Below are positions 9,487 through 21,510 of a DNA stretch of 64,000 nt, piece by piece. Numbering within the stretch: position 1 is the first letter of the stretch; every line of letters begins with the position of its first letter. The translations under genes were made by a program, and so were the position numbers. The stretch lies in NCBI RefSeq assembly GCF_001563225.1, contig NZ_CP014206.1:2480001-2544000 (forward strand). Reading direction: 5' to 3'. This DNA comes from Pseudodesulfovibrio indicus (GTDB lineage Bacteria; Desulfobacterota; Desulfovibrionia; Desulfovibrionales; Desulfovibrionaceae). The notes under the pieces are model-generated. The model was not told the origin of the DNA. It saw only the letters and a list, made by a program, of their open reading frames with translations, and ran no database searches.

Positions 9487-10689
9487 CTATTCGTAGGCCG
9501 CCTCGAAGATGGCGATGACGTCCTCCATGGACATGCTCACCGGGGTGATGTCGAAGAGCGCGCCCATGGTGGTCAGGGCGTTTTCGGCCAGCATCGGTAT
9601 TTCCTCGCGGGTCACGCCGTAGTCCGAGAGTTTCTCGTCGGCCAGTCCGATGTCGGTGATCAGCTTGTCCAGGGCGTCCAGGAAGGCCACGCCGCTCACT
9701 TCCTCGTCCAGGGACTCCTCCAGGGTGTCGCCCATGGCCAGGGCCAGGTCGCCGAGGCGCTCCTCGCCGTTGGCGGCCAGGAAGCCGAAGTACGCCTTGG
9801 AGAGCAGCACCAGGCCCGCGCCGTGGGGCAGGTCCGGGTGGAAGGCGGACAGGGCGTGCTCCATGGAATGTTGCGAGATGCACGAGGAATAGGACTCGCA
9901 CAGCCCGGCGGCGGTGCACGCCCAGGCCATGATGGTCCGTGCCTCCAGGTTGTCGCCCTCGGCCACTGCCTGGGGCAGGGTGTGGGCGATGAGATGGACC
10001 GCCTCCAGGGCGAGCATGTCGCTGGCGGGCTGGCGGCAGGTGGCCAGGTACGCCTCGGTGGCGTGGAAGAAGGCGTCCATGCCGGTGTAGGCGGTCTGCT
10101 TGGGCGGCACCGAGCGCATCAGCTCCGGGTCCACGATGGACAGGGCCGGGAAGGTGGCGTCGTTGCCCCAGCCGATCTTTTCGAAGGAATCGGTGCCGGA
10201 TTTGGTGATCACGGTCCAGGGGTCGGCCTCGGTGCCGGTGCCGGCCGTGGTCGGGATGGCCACGATGGGCAGGGCGTCGTTTTCGGGCTCCTGGCCGCCG
10301 CCGGAACCGGACTGCATGTAGTCCCAGTATTTGCCTTTGTTCGCGGCCATGGTGGCGATGGCCTTGGCCGAGTCGATGGTGGACCCGCCGCCCAGGCCGA
10401 CCACGAAGTCCACGCCCTTGTCCCGGCAGATGGCCGCCGCCTCGTCCACGGCGTCGGATTCCGGGTTGGGCTTGATCTTGTCGAAGACGATGGTCTGGAC
10501 GTCCTGCTTGGAGAGCAGGGACTGGACGCGGGAGAGGTAGCCCTGGCGGACCATGACCCCGGACTCGCCGATGACGATCATGGCCTTTCCGCCCCGGGGC
10601 AGGTACGGGGTGTCGCCGAGTTGGTCCAGGGTGCCGGGGCCGAAGATGATCCGGGTTGGCATATAATATTGGAAGTTGAGCACGGTCAT
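9487..10689 (-). CDS. Iron-containing alcohol dehydrogenase
   Basis: NAD(P)-dependent group III alcohol dehydrogenase of about 400 residues. The nucleotide-binding domain carries VGLGGGSTIDSAKAIA near residue 100, followed by PTTAGTGTE; metal ligands lie in GMDAFFHATEAY, QHSMEHALSAF and HPDLPHGAG, all expected for the family. Sulfate reducers use such enzymes in ethanol or other alcohol oxidation and in fermentation; the substrate is not visible here. The ATG at 10689 has its AAGGAG only 1 base away; the GTG at 10683 has better spacing (7 bases) and may be the true start. It follows dsbD by 23 bases on the same strand. Confidence 0.9.
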   Translation of the reverse strand: MTVLNFQYYMPTRIIFGPGTLDQLGDTPYLPRGGKAMIVIGESGVMVRQGYLSRVQSLLSKQDVQTIVFDKIKPNPESDAVDEAAAICRDKGVDFVVGLGGGSTIDSAKAIATMAANKGKYWDYMQSGSGGGQEPENDALPIVAIPTTAGTGTEADPWTVITKSGTDSFEKIGWGNDATFPALSIVDPELMRSVPPKQTAYTGMDAFFHATEAYLATCRQPASDMLALEAVHLIAHTLPQAVAEGDNLEARTIMAWACTAAGLCESYSSCISQHSMEHALSAFHPDLPHGAGLVLLSKAYFGFLAANGEERLGDLALAMGDTLEESLDEEVSGVAFLDALDKLITDIGLADEKLSDYGVTREEIPMLAENALTTMGALFDITPVSMSMEDVIAIFEAAYE

Positions 10690-10712
10690 TCTCCTTGTTT
10701 GTTTTCGTATGG

Positions 10713-12548
10713 TTAGAGCGAGCCGAGCAGCCGTTCGAGCTGGTCGGCCGTGTACAGGTCGCGAATGACTACCGGAGCATTGCGGTTGTCGGCCCGGAAG
10801 ACCGCCGCAGTGGGCAGGCTGCGGCTGCCCAGCGCCGCAAGGAACGCCTCGGCTTCGGGGTCGCGTTCGGTCATGTCCACCTTGACGAAGCGGATGCCGT
10901 AGCGCTCCTTCCAGGCGGTCACGTTGTCCCGGGTCATGACCGTGGCCTCCAGCACCTTGCAGGTGGGACACCAGTCGGCGGTGAACTCCACCAGGAAATT
11001 GCCTTTGCCCAGCTCCGCGTTGAGGGCCACCGGATCAAACGGTTCCCAAGGGTCCGATTCCACCGGGGCCGGAGTGGTCCAGTACACGGACATGGCCAGG
11101 AGGACAAGTATGGTCGTGCGCAGGATGAGCTGCGTGGTCTGCTTTGCGGTCCGCGTCCTGACCCAAAGCCAGCCGCCGAACAGGATGACCCACAGTGGCG
11201 CGAGAAGGCGTGCGCTCTGGCCGCCCAGGGCGATGCCTACGAGGTAGAAGGCGGTGGCGAGCAGGAAGAAGGCGATGCCCTTCTCCACGTATTCGATCCA
11301 CGGCCCGGACCGGGGCAGGAAGCGGGACAGGCCGGGGTTGGCGATGAGCAGCAGGTAGGGCGCGGACATGCCGAGACCGATGGAGATGAAGACCGTGGTG
11401 ATGACCAGCGGTCCCTGGATGAGCGACCAGCCGAGCACGCCGCCCAGGAACGGGCCGCTGCAAGGGGTGGCCAGCAGGGTGGTCAGCATGCCGGTGAAGA
11501 ACGCCTGCTTGCGGGGATTCGCGTGTCCGGCACCGAACTTGAGGTCGATGACCGGCAGGTGGAACAGGCCGAACAGGCTGAGGGCCAATGCGCCCATGAC
11601 GCCGGCCACGGTCATGACCAGCCAGCGGTTCTGGAACAGCGCGCCCCAGGCCGAACCGGTCCAGCCCAGTACCGCGGCCAGGATCAGGAAGAAGGTCAGA
11701 ACGCCGAGCACGAAGAAGACGTTGTGTTCGCGGAACGCCCGGATCGGATCGCTGCCGCCCTTCGCGCCCGTGCCGAGCAGGGCCGTGAGCTTCAGGCTGA
11801 CCACCGGCAGCACGCATGGCATGATGTTCAGGATCAGCCCGGCCAGCAGCCCCATGAGCACGGCCGAGAGCAGCCCGCCGACCTCCAGGCCGGGCTGGAA
11901 GTAGACCGGGTCGAACCGCCAGTCCACGATGGCCCGCTCCGCCTCGTCGGCGGCGTCGGCGGCCAGGGTCTGGATGGTCTCCGTGTTCTGGGCCATCTGG
12001 CGGAACTCCGCCCACCACGGCTGGGACGGCGCCTGGGGCAGGGTGGCGCGGTCGAGCCCGTCCTCGCCGTAGGTCAGCTCCACCCGCGCCGGGACGCATT
12101 TGGTGGGGTGGCACAGGAGCAGGTCCAGCTTCATGGCCACCGGGAAAGCCGGGCGTACGGTATCCGGGACCACCACGAAGAGGGTCGTCCCGTTCGTGTA
12201 GGCGGCCACGAGAATCGTGGGATCGTAGGTGTCCGGTTTTTCCTTGCCCTTGGGGTAGAGCACCTTGAGGGTGGTCCCGTTTGCGGCCGTGGCCGTGAGC
12301 CGCGTGGGCTTGCCCGTTTCGCCGGGAATGTTGGAGTAGGCGTACCAGCCCTCTTCGATGTTCAGGGTCAAAGCCAGGATGACCGCGCCGGGAAAATCCG
12401 CCCCGAAGGTGCGCGGTTCCAGCGAGTACGCCTGGACGGCCGTGGTCATGGCCAGGGAAGACGGCTGAATCTGGGCCTTGCCGGGCGATGCGGAGAGGAG
12501 CAGGGCGATGGTGAGAAACAGGCTGAAAAGTGGCTTGGTTAGGGACAT
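10713..12548 (-). CDS. dsbD: Protein-disulfide reductase DsbD
   Basis: Inner-membrane protein of 611 residues that carries electrons from cytoplasmic thioredoxin to the periplasm. A signal peptide at about 1-25 leads into the periplasmic alpha domain with the redox pair in CHPTKC; the membrane core (about 195-460) has the paired transmembrane cysteines in MPCVLP and TPCSGP; the C-terminal thioredoxin domain carries WCPTCK near residue 527. All three cysteine pairs are kept, so the relay looks complete. It would feed periplasmic disulfide isomerases or cytochrome c maturation. A weak TTGACT element after its start belongs to the divergent tRNA-Lys. Confidence 0.93.
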   Translation of the reverse strand: MSLTKPLFSLFLTIALLLSASPGKAQIQPSSLAMTTAVQAYSLEPRTFGADFPGAVILALTLNIEEGWYAYSNIPGETGKPTRLTATAANGTTLKVLYPKGKEKPDTYDPTILVAAYTNGTTLFVVVPDTVRPAFPVAMKLDLLLCHPTKCVPARVELTYGEDGLDRATLPQAPSQPWWAEFRQMAQNTETIQTLAADAADEAERAIVDWRFDPVYFQPGLEVGGLLSAVLMGLLAGLILNIMPCVLPVVSLKLTALLGTGAKGGSDPIRAFREHNVFFVLGVLTFFLILAAVLGWTGSAWGALFQNRWLVMTVAGVMGALALSLFGLFHLPVIDLKFGAGHANPRKQAFFTGMLTTLLATPCSGPFLGGVLGWSLIQGPLVITTVFISIGLGMSAPYLLLIANPGLSRFLPRSGPWIEYVEKGIAFFLLATAFYLVGIALGGQSARLLAPLWVILFGGWLWVRTRTAKQTTQLILRTTILVLLAMSVYWTTPAPVESDPWEPFDPVALNAELGKGNFLVEFTADWCPTCKVLEATVMTRDNVTAWKERYGIRFVKVDMTERDPEAEAFLAALGSRSLPTAAVFRADNRNAPVVIRDLYTADQLERLLGSL

Positions 12549-12582
12549 TTCGATCCTATGTGAAAAAAGTGAAAATTTGTGG

Positions 12583-12609
12583 TTGACTTTTCCGGGTCCG
12601 ACTTATAGT
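12583..12609 (+). promoter_or_regulatory. Putative sigma-70 promoter of tRNA-Lys
   Basis: TTGACT at 12583-12588 and TATAGT at 12604-12609 with a 15-base spacer, somewhat short. It points at the tRNA-Lys gene beginning 38 bases downstream of the -10 element. Confidence 0.5.
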
Positions 12610-12646
12610 TATCTCTCCGTCGTGACGAACAAAGGCGCGACCGAGT

Positions 12647-12722
12647 GGGTCACTAGCTCAATTGGCAGAGCAGCGGACTCTTAATCCGGAGGTTCAAGGT
12701 TCGATTCCTTGGTGACCCACCA
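12647..12722 (+). tRNA. tRNA-Lys (anticodon CTT)
   Basis: A 76-base cloverleaf: acceptor GGGTCAC pairs with GTGACCC, the D arm is GCTC...GAGC, the anticodon loop CTCTTAA gives anticodon CTT for lysine codon AAG, and the T arm is CAAGG-TTCGATT-CCTTG. CCA is encoded. The outermost anticodon-stem pair is G-G, a small irregularity. No integrase or attachment-site duplication is seen beside it. Confidence 0.95.
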
Positions 12723-12735
12723 CTCGAAAAACACA

Positions 12736-12760
12736 CCCCGTCAGAAATGGCGGGGTTTTT
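12736..12760 (+). terminator. Terminator after tRNA-Lys
   Basis: Stem CCCCGTC / GGCGGGG with a six-base loop followed by TTTTT, 14 bases after the tRNA CCA end. Confidence 0.8.
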
Positions 12761-13112
12761 CTTTTCCGGGAGGCGGCTGGTGCGTGCGGTCGGGGTCATC
12801 GGGGCCTCTTCGGGTTGCAGGTTGCGGACGATGCCACGGCGCGGACGGCGCGCACAGGGCGAAAGTCAAACTACATGGTAATGGTTCCCGGCACAACTTC
12901 AATGCACAGGTTCTTGCCTCGAAAGTGAACCGGCGGGGGGCGAAGTATCCGCTCCGCAACGCGCCGGCATCATGACCCCTGTATTTCTATCCCATGCCCG
13001 GTCCGGGCTTGCGATTATTATCCTGCTTCCTGGGACGGTCACGGGAACTCCTCCCTTCGCACGGGCCGCGGTCCTGGACGCCCCTGGAGAAGCGGCAGCG
13101 CCCCGATCAACG
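12761..13112. other. Non-coding stretch between tRNA-Lys and thiE
   Basis: About 350 bases in which I find no gene. Short open frames exist in both directions but lack ribosome binding sites and recognisable protein sequence, and base composition changes along it. No repeat of the flanking tRNA is seen. Confidence 0.5.
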
Positions 13113-13147
13113 AAAAAACGGGGGCGGCCCTGATCAGGCCCGCCCCC
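13113..13147 (-). terminator. Terminator of the thiamine operon
   Basis: Near-perfect palindrome of 28 bases centred on TGATCA with GGGGGCGG arms; the A6 run on its left is a T run on the minus strand, 25 bases after the thiE stop. Confidence 0.75.
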
Positions 13148-13171
13148 GCCAGGGTTGCGTCGGGAAGGGGA

Positions 13172-13813
13172 TCAGCGTCCGTTTTCGCGCATGGCCCGGA
13201 CCAGGGACTGCGCGGCCTCTCTGGGAGAGGGCGCGGAGCAGATGGCCGAGACCACGGCGACGCCCGCCACGCCGGAGCGGGCGACCTCCGGGACGTTGTC
13301 CGGCTGGACCCCCCCGATGGCCACCAGGGGCAGGGCGGAGTAACGCACGGCGCGGGCAAGCCCCTCGGCCCCCCAGGGGGAACCGTGGACGTCCTTCTTG
13401 GTCTGCGTGGGGAAGGCCGGGCCGATGCCCAGGTAGTCCACGGGCTCGGACTGGGCGGCATCAAGCTCCGCCTCGGTTTCCACGGACAGCCCCACGATGG
13501 CGTCCGGCCCCATGAGGCGGCGGACGTCGGCGGGAGGCATGTCGGACTGGCCCACGTGCACGCCCTCGACCCCGGCGGCCAGGGCCACGTCCACGCGGTC
13601 GTTGATGATCAGCGGGATGTTCAGCGGCCTGAGCACGGTATGCAGACGGCGGGCGAGGGCCACGAATTCGCCGGTGTCCGCATGCTTCTCGCGCAGCTGG
13701 ACCATGGTGCAGCCGCCGCCTGCGGCTTCGGCCACCACGTCTTCGAGGGAGCGGCCCAGGCAGAGGTCCCGGTCGGTGACCAGATAGACGAGCAGGTCCT
13801 GGGGCTGCATCAT
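13172..13813 (-). CDS. thiE: Thiamine-phosphate synthase ThiE
   Basis: Joins the hydroxymethylpyrimidine diphosphate and thiazole phosphate halves to thiamine phosphate. The 213-residue TIM barrel has VQLREKHADT for pyrimidine binding, INDRVDVALAAGVEGVHVGQSDMP in the middle, GIGPAFPTQTK, and the phosphate-binding AIGGVQPDN near the end. Length is normal. The ATG at 13813 overlaps the thiM stop (ATGA), giving coupled translation. It is the last gene of a three-gene thiamine operon and is followed by a strong terminator. Confidence 0.95.
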   Translation of the reverse strand: MMQPQDLLVYLVTDRDLCLGRSLEDVVAEAAGGGCTMVQLREKHADTGEFVALARRLHTVLRPLNIPLIINDRVDVALAAGVEGVHVGQSDMPPADVRRLMGPDAIVGLSVETEAELDAAQSEPVDYLGIGPAFPTQTKKDVHGSPWGAEGLARAVRYSALPLVAIGGVQPDNVPEVARSGVAGVAVVSAICSAPSPREAAQSLVRAMRENGR

Positions 13814-14622
13814 TCCACCACCTTGAGCCGGTCGAGGACGGTCGCCTCGTCCAGGAGATAGAGCGCGTCCAGCAGGTGCATCTGGAGCGAGCCGGGGCCG
13901 GGCGAGCGCTCGGCGGCCATCTCGCCCGCGATGTTCATGGCGGCGGCGGTGGAGACGGCGGCCTGGAAGAAGTCCTTGCGCACCGCGGCGAAGGCTCCGG
14001 CCAGGGCGGTGCAAGTGCAGCCCAGCCCGGTGACGCGGGGCATCATGGAGGAGCCGCCCGCCAGGCGGGCCTCACGGCTCCCGCCGACCACCAGGTCGGT
14101 CTCGCCGCTGACCAGCACCGCGCAGCCGTATGTATCGCTCAGCATCCGGGCCGCGTTCCCGGCCTCGTCCACGCCCATGGAGGTGTCCACGCCCTTGGCC
14201 TGGCCGTCCTCGCCCGCCACGGCCATGATCTCGGAGGCGTTGCCCCGGAGGATGGCGGGGCGGTATTGGGCCAGGAACTCGCGCGCCAGGTCGGTGCGCA
14301 GCTCGTTGACCCCGGCGGCCACCGGGTCCAGGACGATGGGCAGGCCCATTTCATTGGCCAGGGCCATGGCGACGTGCATGCCCTCCACGTAGTCCGGGGC
14401 CAGGGTGCCGAGATTGACCACCAGCGCCCCGGAAAGCCGGACCAGGCCGGGCAGGTCTTCGACCACGTGGCTCATGGCCGGGGACGCGCCCAGGGCGAGG
14501 AGCGCGTTGGCCGTGTTGTTGGTGACCACGTAGTTGGTGATGTTAACCACGAGCGGCGCTTTATCGCGCACCGCCCGGATGTCTTCCCATACGGCTCCGG
14601 CAAGGGTTTCGCGTGCGCTCAT
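13810..14622 (-). CDS. thiM: Hydroxyethylthiazole kinase ThiM
   Basis: Salvage kinase that phosphorylates 4-methyl-5-(2-hydroxyethyl)thiazole so ThiE can use it. The 270-residue protein has the ribokinase-like features of the family: PLVVNITNYVVTNNTANALLALGASPAM at the N-terminus, the RGNASEI segment, and the anion hole GLGCTCTALAGAFAAV with the catalytic Cys. Both its ends overlap neighbours by ATGA. Presence of thiM and thiE without thiC or thiG here suggests this unit serves salvage, though other thi genes may lie elsewhere. Confidence 0.95.
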   Translation of the reverse strand: MSARETLAGAVWEDIRAVRDKAPLVVNITNYVVTNNTANALLALGASPAMSHVVEDLPGLVRLSGALVVNLGTLAPDYVEGMHVAMALANEMGLPIVLDPVAAGVNELRTDLAREFLAQYRPAILRGNASEIMAVAGEDGQAKGVDTSMGVDEAGNAARMLSDTYGCAVLVSGETDLVVGGSREARLAGGSSMMPRVTGLGCTCTALAGAFAAVRKDFFQAAVSTAAAMNIAGEMAAERSPGPGSLQMHLLDALYLLDEATVLDRLKVVE

Positions 14623-14921
14623 TTGAGGCGCTCCTCGACGCTCCTGACCTTGGAGGACATGCGACCGTCCTTGCCGCTGCGGGAATCAACGGCCAGGGTC
14701 AGGTAGACCCGGTCGCAGTCCGCTCGCATGGCGTCGTGGCATTGCCTGATGACGTCCAGAACCTCTTCGATCTCGCCCTCGATCACGGTGCCCATGGGGC
14801 CGAGTTGATGGTCCAGGCCGGACGCCTCGACGATGCGCAGGGACCGGGCCACGTAGGGGGCCAGCGACCCGTCGTCGGGCCGTTCCAGGGGAAAAAGGCT
14901 GAAGGTGGCTACACAGCTCAT
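14619..14921 (-). CDS. MTH1187-family thiamine-binding protein
   Basis: Protein of 100 residues of the MTH1187/YkoF group, whose members bind thiamine or its pyrimidine part. It starts MSCVATFSLFPLERP and carries the characteristic GLDHQLGPMGTVIEGEIEEVLDVI, with a short C-terminal strand. GGGAGG lies 6 bases before the ATG. It heads the operon with thiM and thiE and overlaps thiM by ATGA. Its role is inferred from family and context: a cytoplasmic binder or sensor for thiamine compounds. I find no TPP riboswitch in its leader. Confidence 0.85.
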   Translation of the reverse strand: MSCVATFSLFPLERPDDGSLAPYVARSLRIVEASGLDHQLGPMGTVIEGEIEEVLDVIRQCHDAMRADCDRVYLTLAVDSRSGKDGRMSSKVRSVEERLK

Positions 14922-15110
14922 GTGTTCCTCCCGTATTCGGATTAAAGTGAACAAACCCGCCCGCAAGCAACGGGCGACCCCCATACGATCAACCCATTCC
15001 CAACCGACGTCAACTTCCCATTTCCCTTCCTCGCCATTCCATCCCGGCACGGACCCGAGCCAAGCGAGCGACAAAAGGTTCTGGAGGGGGAGACCAGAGG
15101 CATCTTCAAA

Positions 15111-15140
15111 AAAAGGCCGGGACATCCGTCCCGGCCTTTT
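15111..15140. terminator. Terminator after PFOR (bidirectional form)
   Basis: A 13-bp perfect stem AAAAGGCCGGGAC with an ATCC loop; the A run on the left serves the minus-strand PFOR transcript that ends 20 bases away. Confidence 0.85.
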
Positions 15141-15160
15141 AATGATTGAATCAGGCGACC

Positions 15161-18941
<3,781 letters not shown>

Positions 18942-18965
18942 AAAAAGGCCCCGGGAGGGGCCTTT
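18942..18965 (-). terminator. Terminator after the MBL/rhodanese gene
   Basis: Stem AAAGGCCCC / GGGGCCTTT with a GGGA loop and an A5 run on the left, which reads as T5 on the minus strand; 19 bases after the stop. Confidence 0.8.
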
Positions 18966-18983
18966 GTTTCCGATATTGTGCGG

Positions 18984-20363
18984 TTAAACGGTCTTGAAAC
19001 CGGCGCGGCTCCAGGCGATGTAGCCGCCCGCCAGGCTGCGGACGTTCCAGTAACCGTGCTTCTGCAGGTAGGAGGCCGCGATGTTGGCCCGGTAGCCCGC
19101 CGCGCAGTAGAGCAGGTGGTTCTTGTCCTCGTCCAGGTCGAACTTGCCGTCCAGGATGTCGATGAGCGGGATGTGCCTGGCGCCGGGGATCTTGCCCCCT
19201 TCCCACTCGCCGGGGGTGCGCACGTCGATCAGGCTGATCTCCTTGCCTTCGTCCATGGCGTTTTGCAACGCCTGGGCCGAGTCGATGGCCAGGGAATCCA
19301 CCGGGCGACCGCTGTACACCCAGGACTGGATGCCGCCGGACAGGTAGCCATGAATGTTGTCGTAGCCGATGCGGTGCAGCTCGGTGCGCATGCGCTCGTA
19401 GTCGTCGCGGGAGTCGACCACCAGCAGGATGTCGGCGTCCGGCTCCACGGTCATGCCCACCCAGTTGGCCAGGCTCGGCTCGAAGCCGATGTTCAGGGAA
19501 CCGGGGATGTGGTAGCCCGCGAAGGCCGCCGCGTCGCGCACGTCGATGACCACCGCGCCGTCCTGCATCTTCTCCTCGAACCGGAACGGGTTCATGGCCA
19601 GGTCCAGTGGGCAGCGCTCCAGGAGCGGCGCGCCGCCCGCGTTGGTGGCGATGATGTGGGTGAAGGACTTGGGCCGGGCCGGGAAGTTCTGGCTCATGGC
19701 CAGGTGGAACTTCTCGAAGCTGTCGAAGCCGAGCATGGGGTTGTGCCGCCGCTCGAACCCGAGGGTGGAGCTGGGCTTGGAGGACATGCCGCGCCCGCAC
19801 AGGGAGCCCGCGCCGTGGGCCGGGAAGACCTCAAGGCTGTCGGGGAACTTGGCGAACTTGACGTACAGGGTGTTCCAGAGGTTCTGGACCTGCTCGTTGA
19901 GCTTGGCCCCGCCCACCAGGTCGGGCCGCCCGATGTCGTTCACGAACAGCACGTCGCCGGTCAGGAGCATCCACGGCTCATCCCCGCGCGTGGTGTCGGT
20001 GACCAGCAGGGACAGGGCGTCCGGGGTGTGGCCGGGGGTGTGCAGGACCTCCAGCTTGGCGTTGCCCACCTCCAGCACCCGGCCCTCCTTGAGGGGGGTG
20101 AAGTCGTAGCTCACCGGCGAGGTCTCGTAGACCATGATGTCGCAACCGGTCTGGGATTTCAGTTCCTGCGCCCCGGACACGTGGTCCGCGTGGACGTGGG
20201 TGTCTATGACGTGGACGATCTTCATGCCCTCGTCGCGGGAGATGTCCAGGTAGTCCTGCACGTCGCGCTTGGGATCAACCACGACCATCTCGCCGGCGGC
20301 GGGGCAGCCGATGACGTAGGAGAAGCAACCGAGTCCGGGTGTAGTTATCTGCTTGAAATACAT
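18984..20363 (-). CDS. Metallo-beta-lactamase-fold protein with two rhodanese domains
   Basis: Protein of 459 residues: an MBL domain at about 1-240 with the metal motif THVHADH, HTPGH and LLTGDVLF, then two rhodanese domains. This is the persulfide dioxygenase-like (ETHE1-like) or sulfurtransferase fusion seen in many bacteria, likely acting on persulfides or thiosulfate sulfur. The second rhodanese keeps the active-site loop CAAGYR near residue 419; in the first, the loop position reads VVDSRDDY without a Cys, so it is probably structural. GGAG is 5 bases before the ATG. Oxygen-dependent activity in an anaerobe would serve detoxification; this is inference. Confidence 0.82.
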   Translation of the reverse strand: MYFKQITTPGLGCFSYVIGCPAAGEMVVVDPKRDVQDYLDISRDEGMKIVHVIDTHVHADHVSGAQELKSQTGCDIMVYETSPVSYDFTPLKEGRVLEVGNAKLEVLHTPGHTPDALSLLVTDTTRGDEPWMLLTGDVLFVNDIGRPDLVGGAKLNEQVQNLWNTLYVKFAKFPDSLEVFPAHGAGSLCGRGMSSKPSSTLGFERRHNPMLGFDSFEKFHLAMSQNFPARPKSFTHIIATNAGGAPLLERCPLDLAMNPFRFEEKMQDGAVVIDVRDAAAFAGYHIPGSLNIGFEPSLANWVGMTVEPDADILLVVDSRDDYERMRTELHRIGYDNIHGYLSGGIQSWVYSGRPVDSLAIDSAQALQNAMDEGKEISLIDVRTPGEWEGGKIPGARHIPLIDILDGKFDLDEDKNHLLYCAAGYRANIAASYLQKHGYWNVRSLAGGYIAWSRAGFKTV

Positions 20364-20439
20364 AGACGCTCCTTGTGGTGTTCTCTTCTTGCTAGAGGCA
20401 GGATAAGCACAAAAGGAGGACGATGCAACATATGAGCAG

Positions 20440-21483
20440 TTATTTCAGTTCGTCCGCCTTCTCCTGGAAACGCACGGCCAGGTCGTCGAGGATGTCGGCC
20501 GCGGCGGCGAAGGTCTTGAGCTTTTCCTCGGGCTGGTCCAGCACCCGCCGGTAGGCCCACTGGGAGAGGTAGAAGACCTCGCTCCCGCCGCAGGACTGGC
20601 AGACCTGGCGGAGCTGGCTGACGATCTCGGCCCGGGTCCGCTCGCGGAGCAGGATCGCCTGCTTGAGCCGGTCGCTGGCCTCGGCGGTGTTCTTCTCCTC
20701 GGCAATGGCCTGCTGCAGCTGGCCGTTGGCGCGCTCCACGGCCTTGGCCGCGCGGCGGTATTTTCCCGCCGCCTCGATGATCGACGGGTCGTCGGCAAAG
20801 GCCCGGAAGAGGTCCGCCGTGCGCTCGATGCGCCGTGCGTTGAGGCGCAGCATGACCGCGATCTCCTCGTTGGTCAGGGTGCGCAGCTCCTTTTCGTTGC
20901 CGACCACGTATTCGCGCTCGGTGGAGGCGGCGGTGTCCACCAGGTGAACCAGGAAGGCCGGGGCGTACAGCTCGTACAGGGTCTTGAGCATGCCCGGGGT
21001 GAAGGCATAGTCGTAGATTGCCTTGCGGGATGCGCGGATGTCGTCGCCGGACACCGCAAAGCCCTCAAGCTCGCGGCCGTAGTACTTGTTCAGGGCCACG
21101 GCCGAGGCCAGGGAATCGGGCTTGCCGTTGGCCCCGCGCGGCTGGAACCGCTGCAACAGGAAGTCGGACAGGGACTCCACGAAGGTGAACCTGACCATCC
21201 TGTCCTCGGTGATCTCGATGGTCTCGGTGTCCTGCTCCGGGGCCGGCGGCGGGGGCGGCGGGGTGACGTCCTCGGGCTGGGCCGTTGCCGGGGCGTAGTC
21301 CGGCTTGGCTTCCTGTCCCTTGTCCACCCAGTCCGGGGCCTTGGCCGGCTCCTCGGCGGGCTGGGTGATCTCGGAGCGGACTTCCTGGGACTGGTCGTCG
21401 CCTCGGTTGAGCATCAGGAATGCACCGGCGGCGAGCACCACGGCGCTGGCTATCAGGATGAGGGCGGTCCTCTTCTCTTTCAT
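20440..21483 (-). CDS. Membrane-anchored protein of unknown function paired with Na/Pi cotransporter
   Basis: Protein of 347 residues with an N-terminal membrane anchor (ALILIASAVVLAAGAFLML), then a Pro/Glu-rich linker with PPPPPPAP at about 75-82, then a mostly helical domain to the end, including a coiled-coil-like Ala/Arg/Glu stretch and a CQSCGG pair near residue 296. I do not recognise a family. It should face the periplasm. It follows the Na/Pi cotransporter gene by 27 bases, so the two are probably cotranscribed and may work together. GGGAG precedes the ATG. Confidence 0.65.
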   Translation of the reverse strand: MKEKRTALILIASAVVLAAGAFLMLNRGDDQSQEVRSEITQPAEEPAKAPDWVDKGQEAKPDYAPATAQPEDVTPPPPPPAPEQDTETIEITEDRMVRFTFVESLSDFLLQRFQPRGANGKPDSLASAVALNKYYGRELEGFAVSGDDIRASRKAIYDYAFTPGMLKTLYELYAPAFLVHLVDTAASTEREYVVGNEKELRTLTNEEIAVMLRLNARRIERTADLFRAFADDPSIIEAAGKYRRAAKAVERANGQLQQAIAEEKNTAEASDRLKQAILLRERTRAEIVSQLRQVCQSCGGSEVFYLSQWAYRRVLDQPEEKLKTFAAAADILDDLAVRFQEKADELK

Positions 21484-21510
21484 GATCGTTTCTCCCGGTG
21501 AAATAGGGGG

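Noticed and set aside
12647-13112. Attachment site or genomic island next to tRNA-Lys
   Set aside because: No integrase, no repeated tRNA end and no foreign genes follow; the next genes are core thiamine genes.
14922-15110. TPP riboswitch upstream of the thiamine operon
   Set aside because: I looked for the conserved CTGAGA and GGGTGC blocks of the THI element and did not find them.
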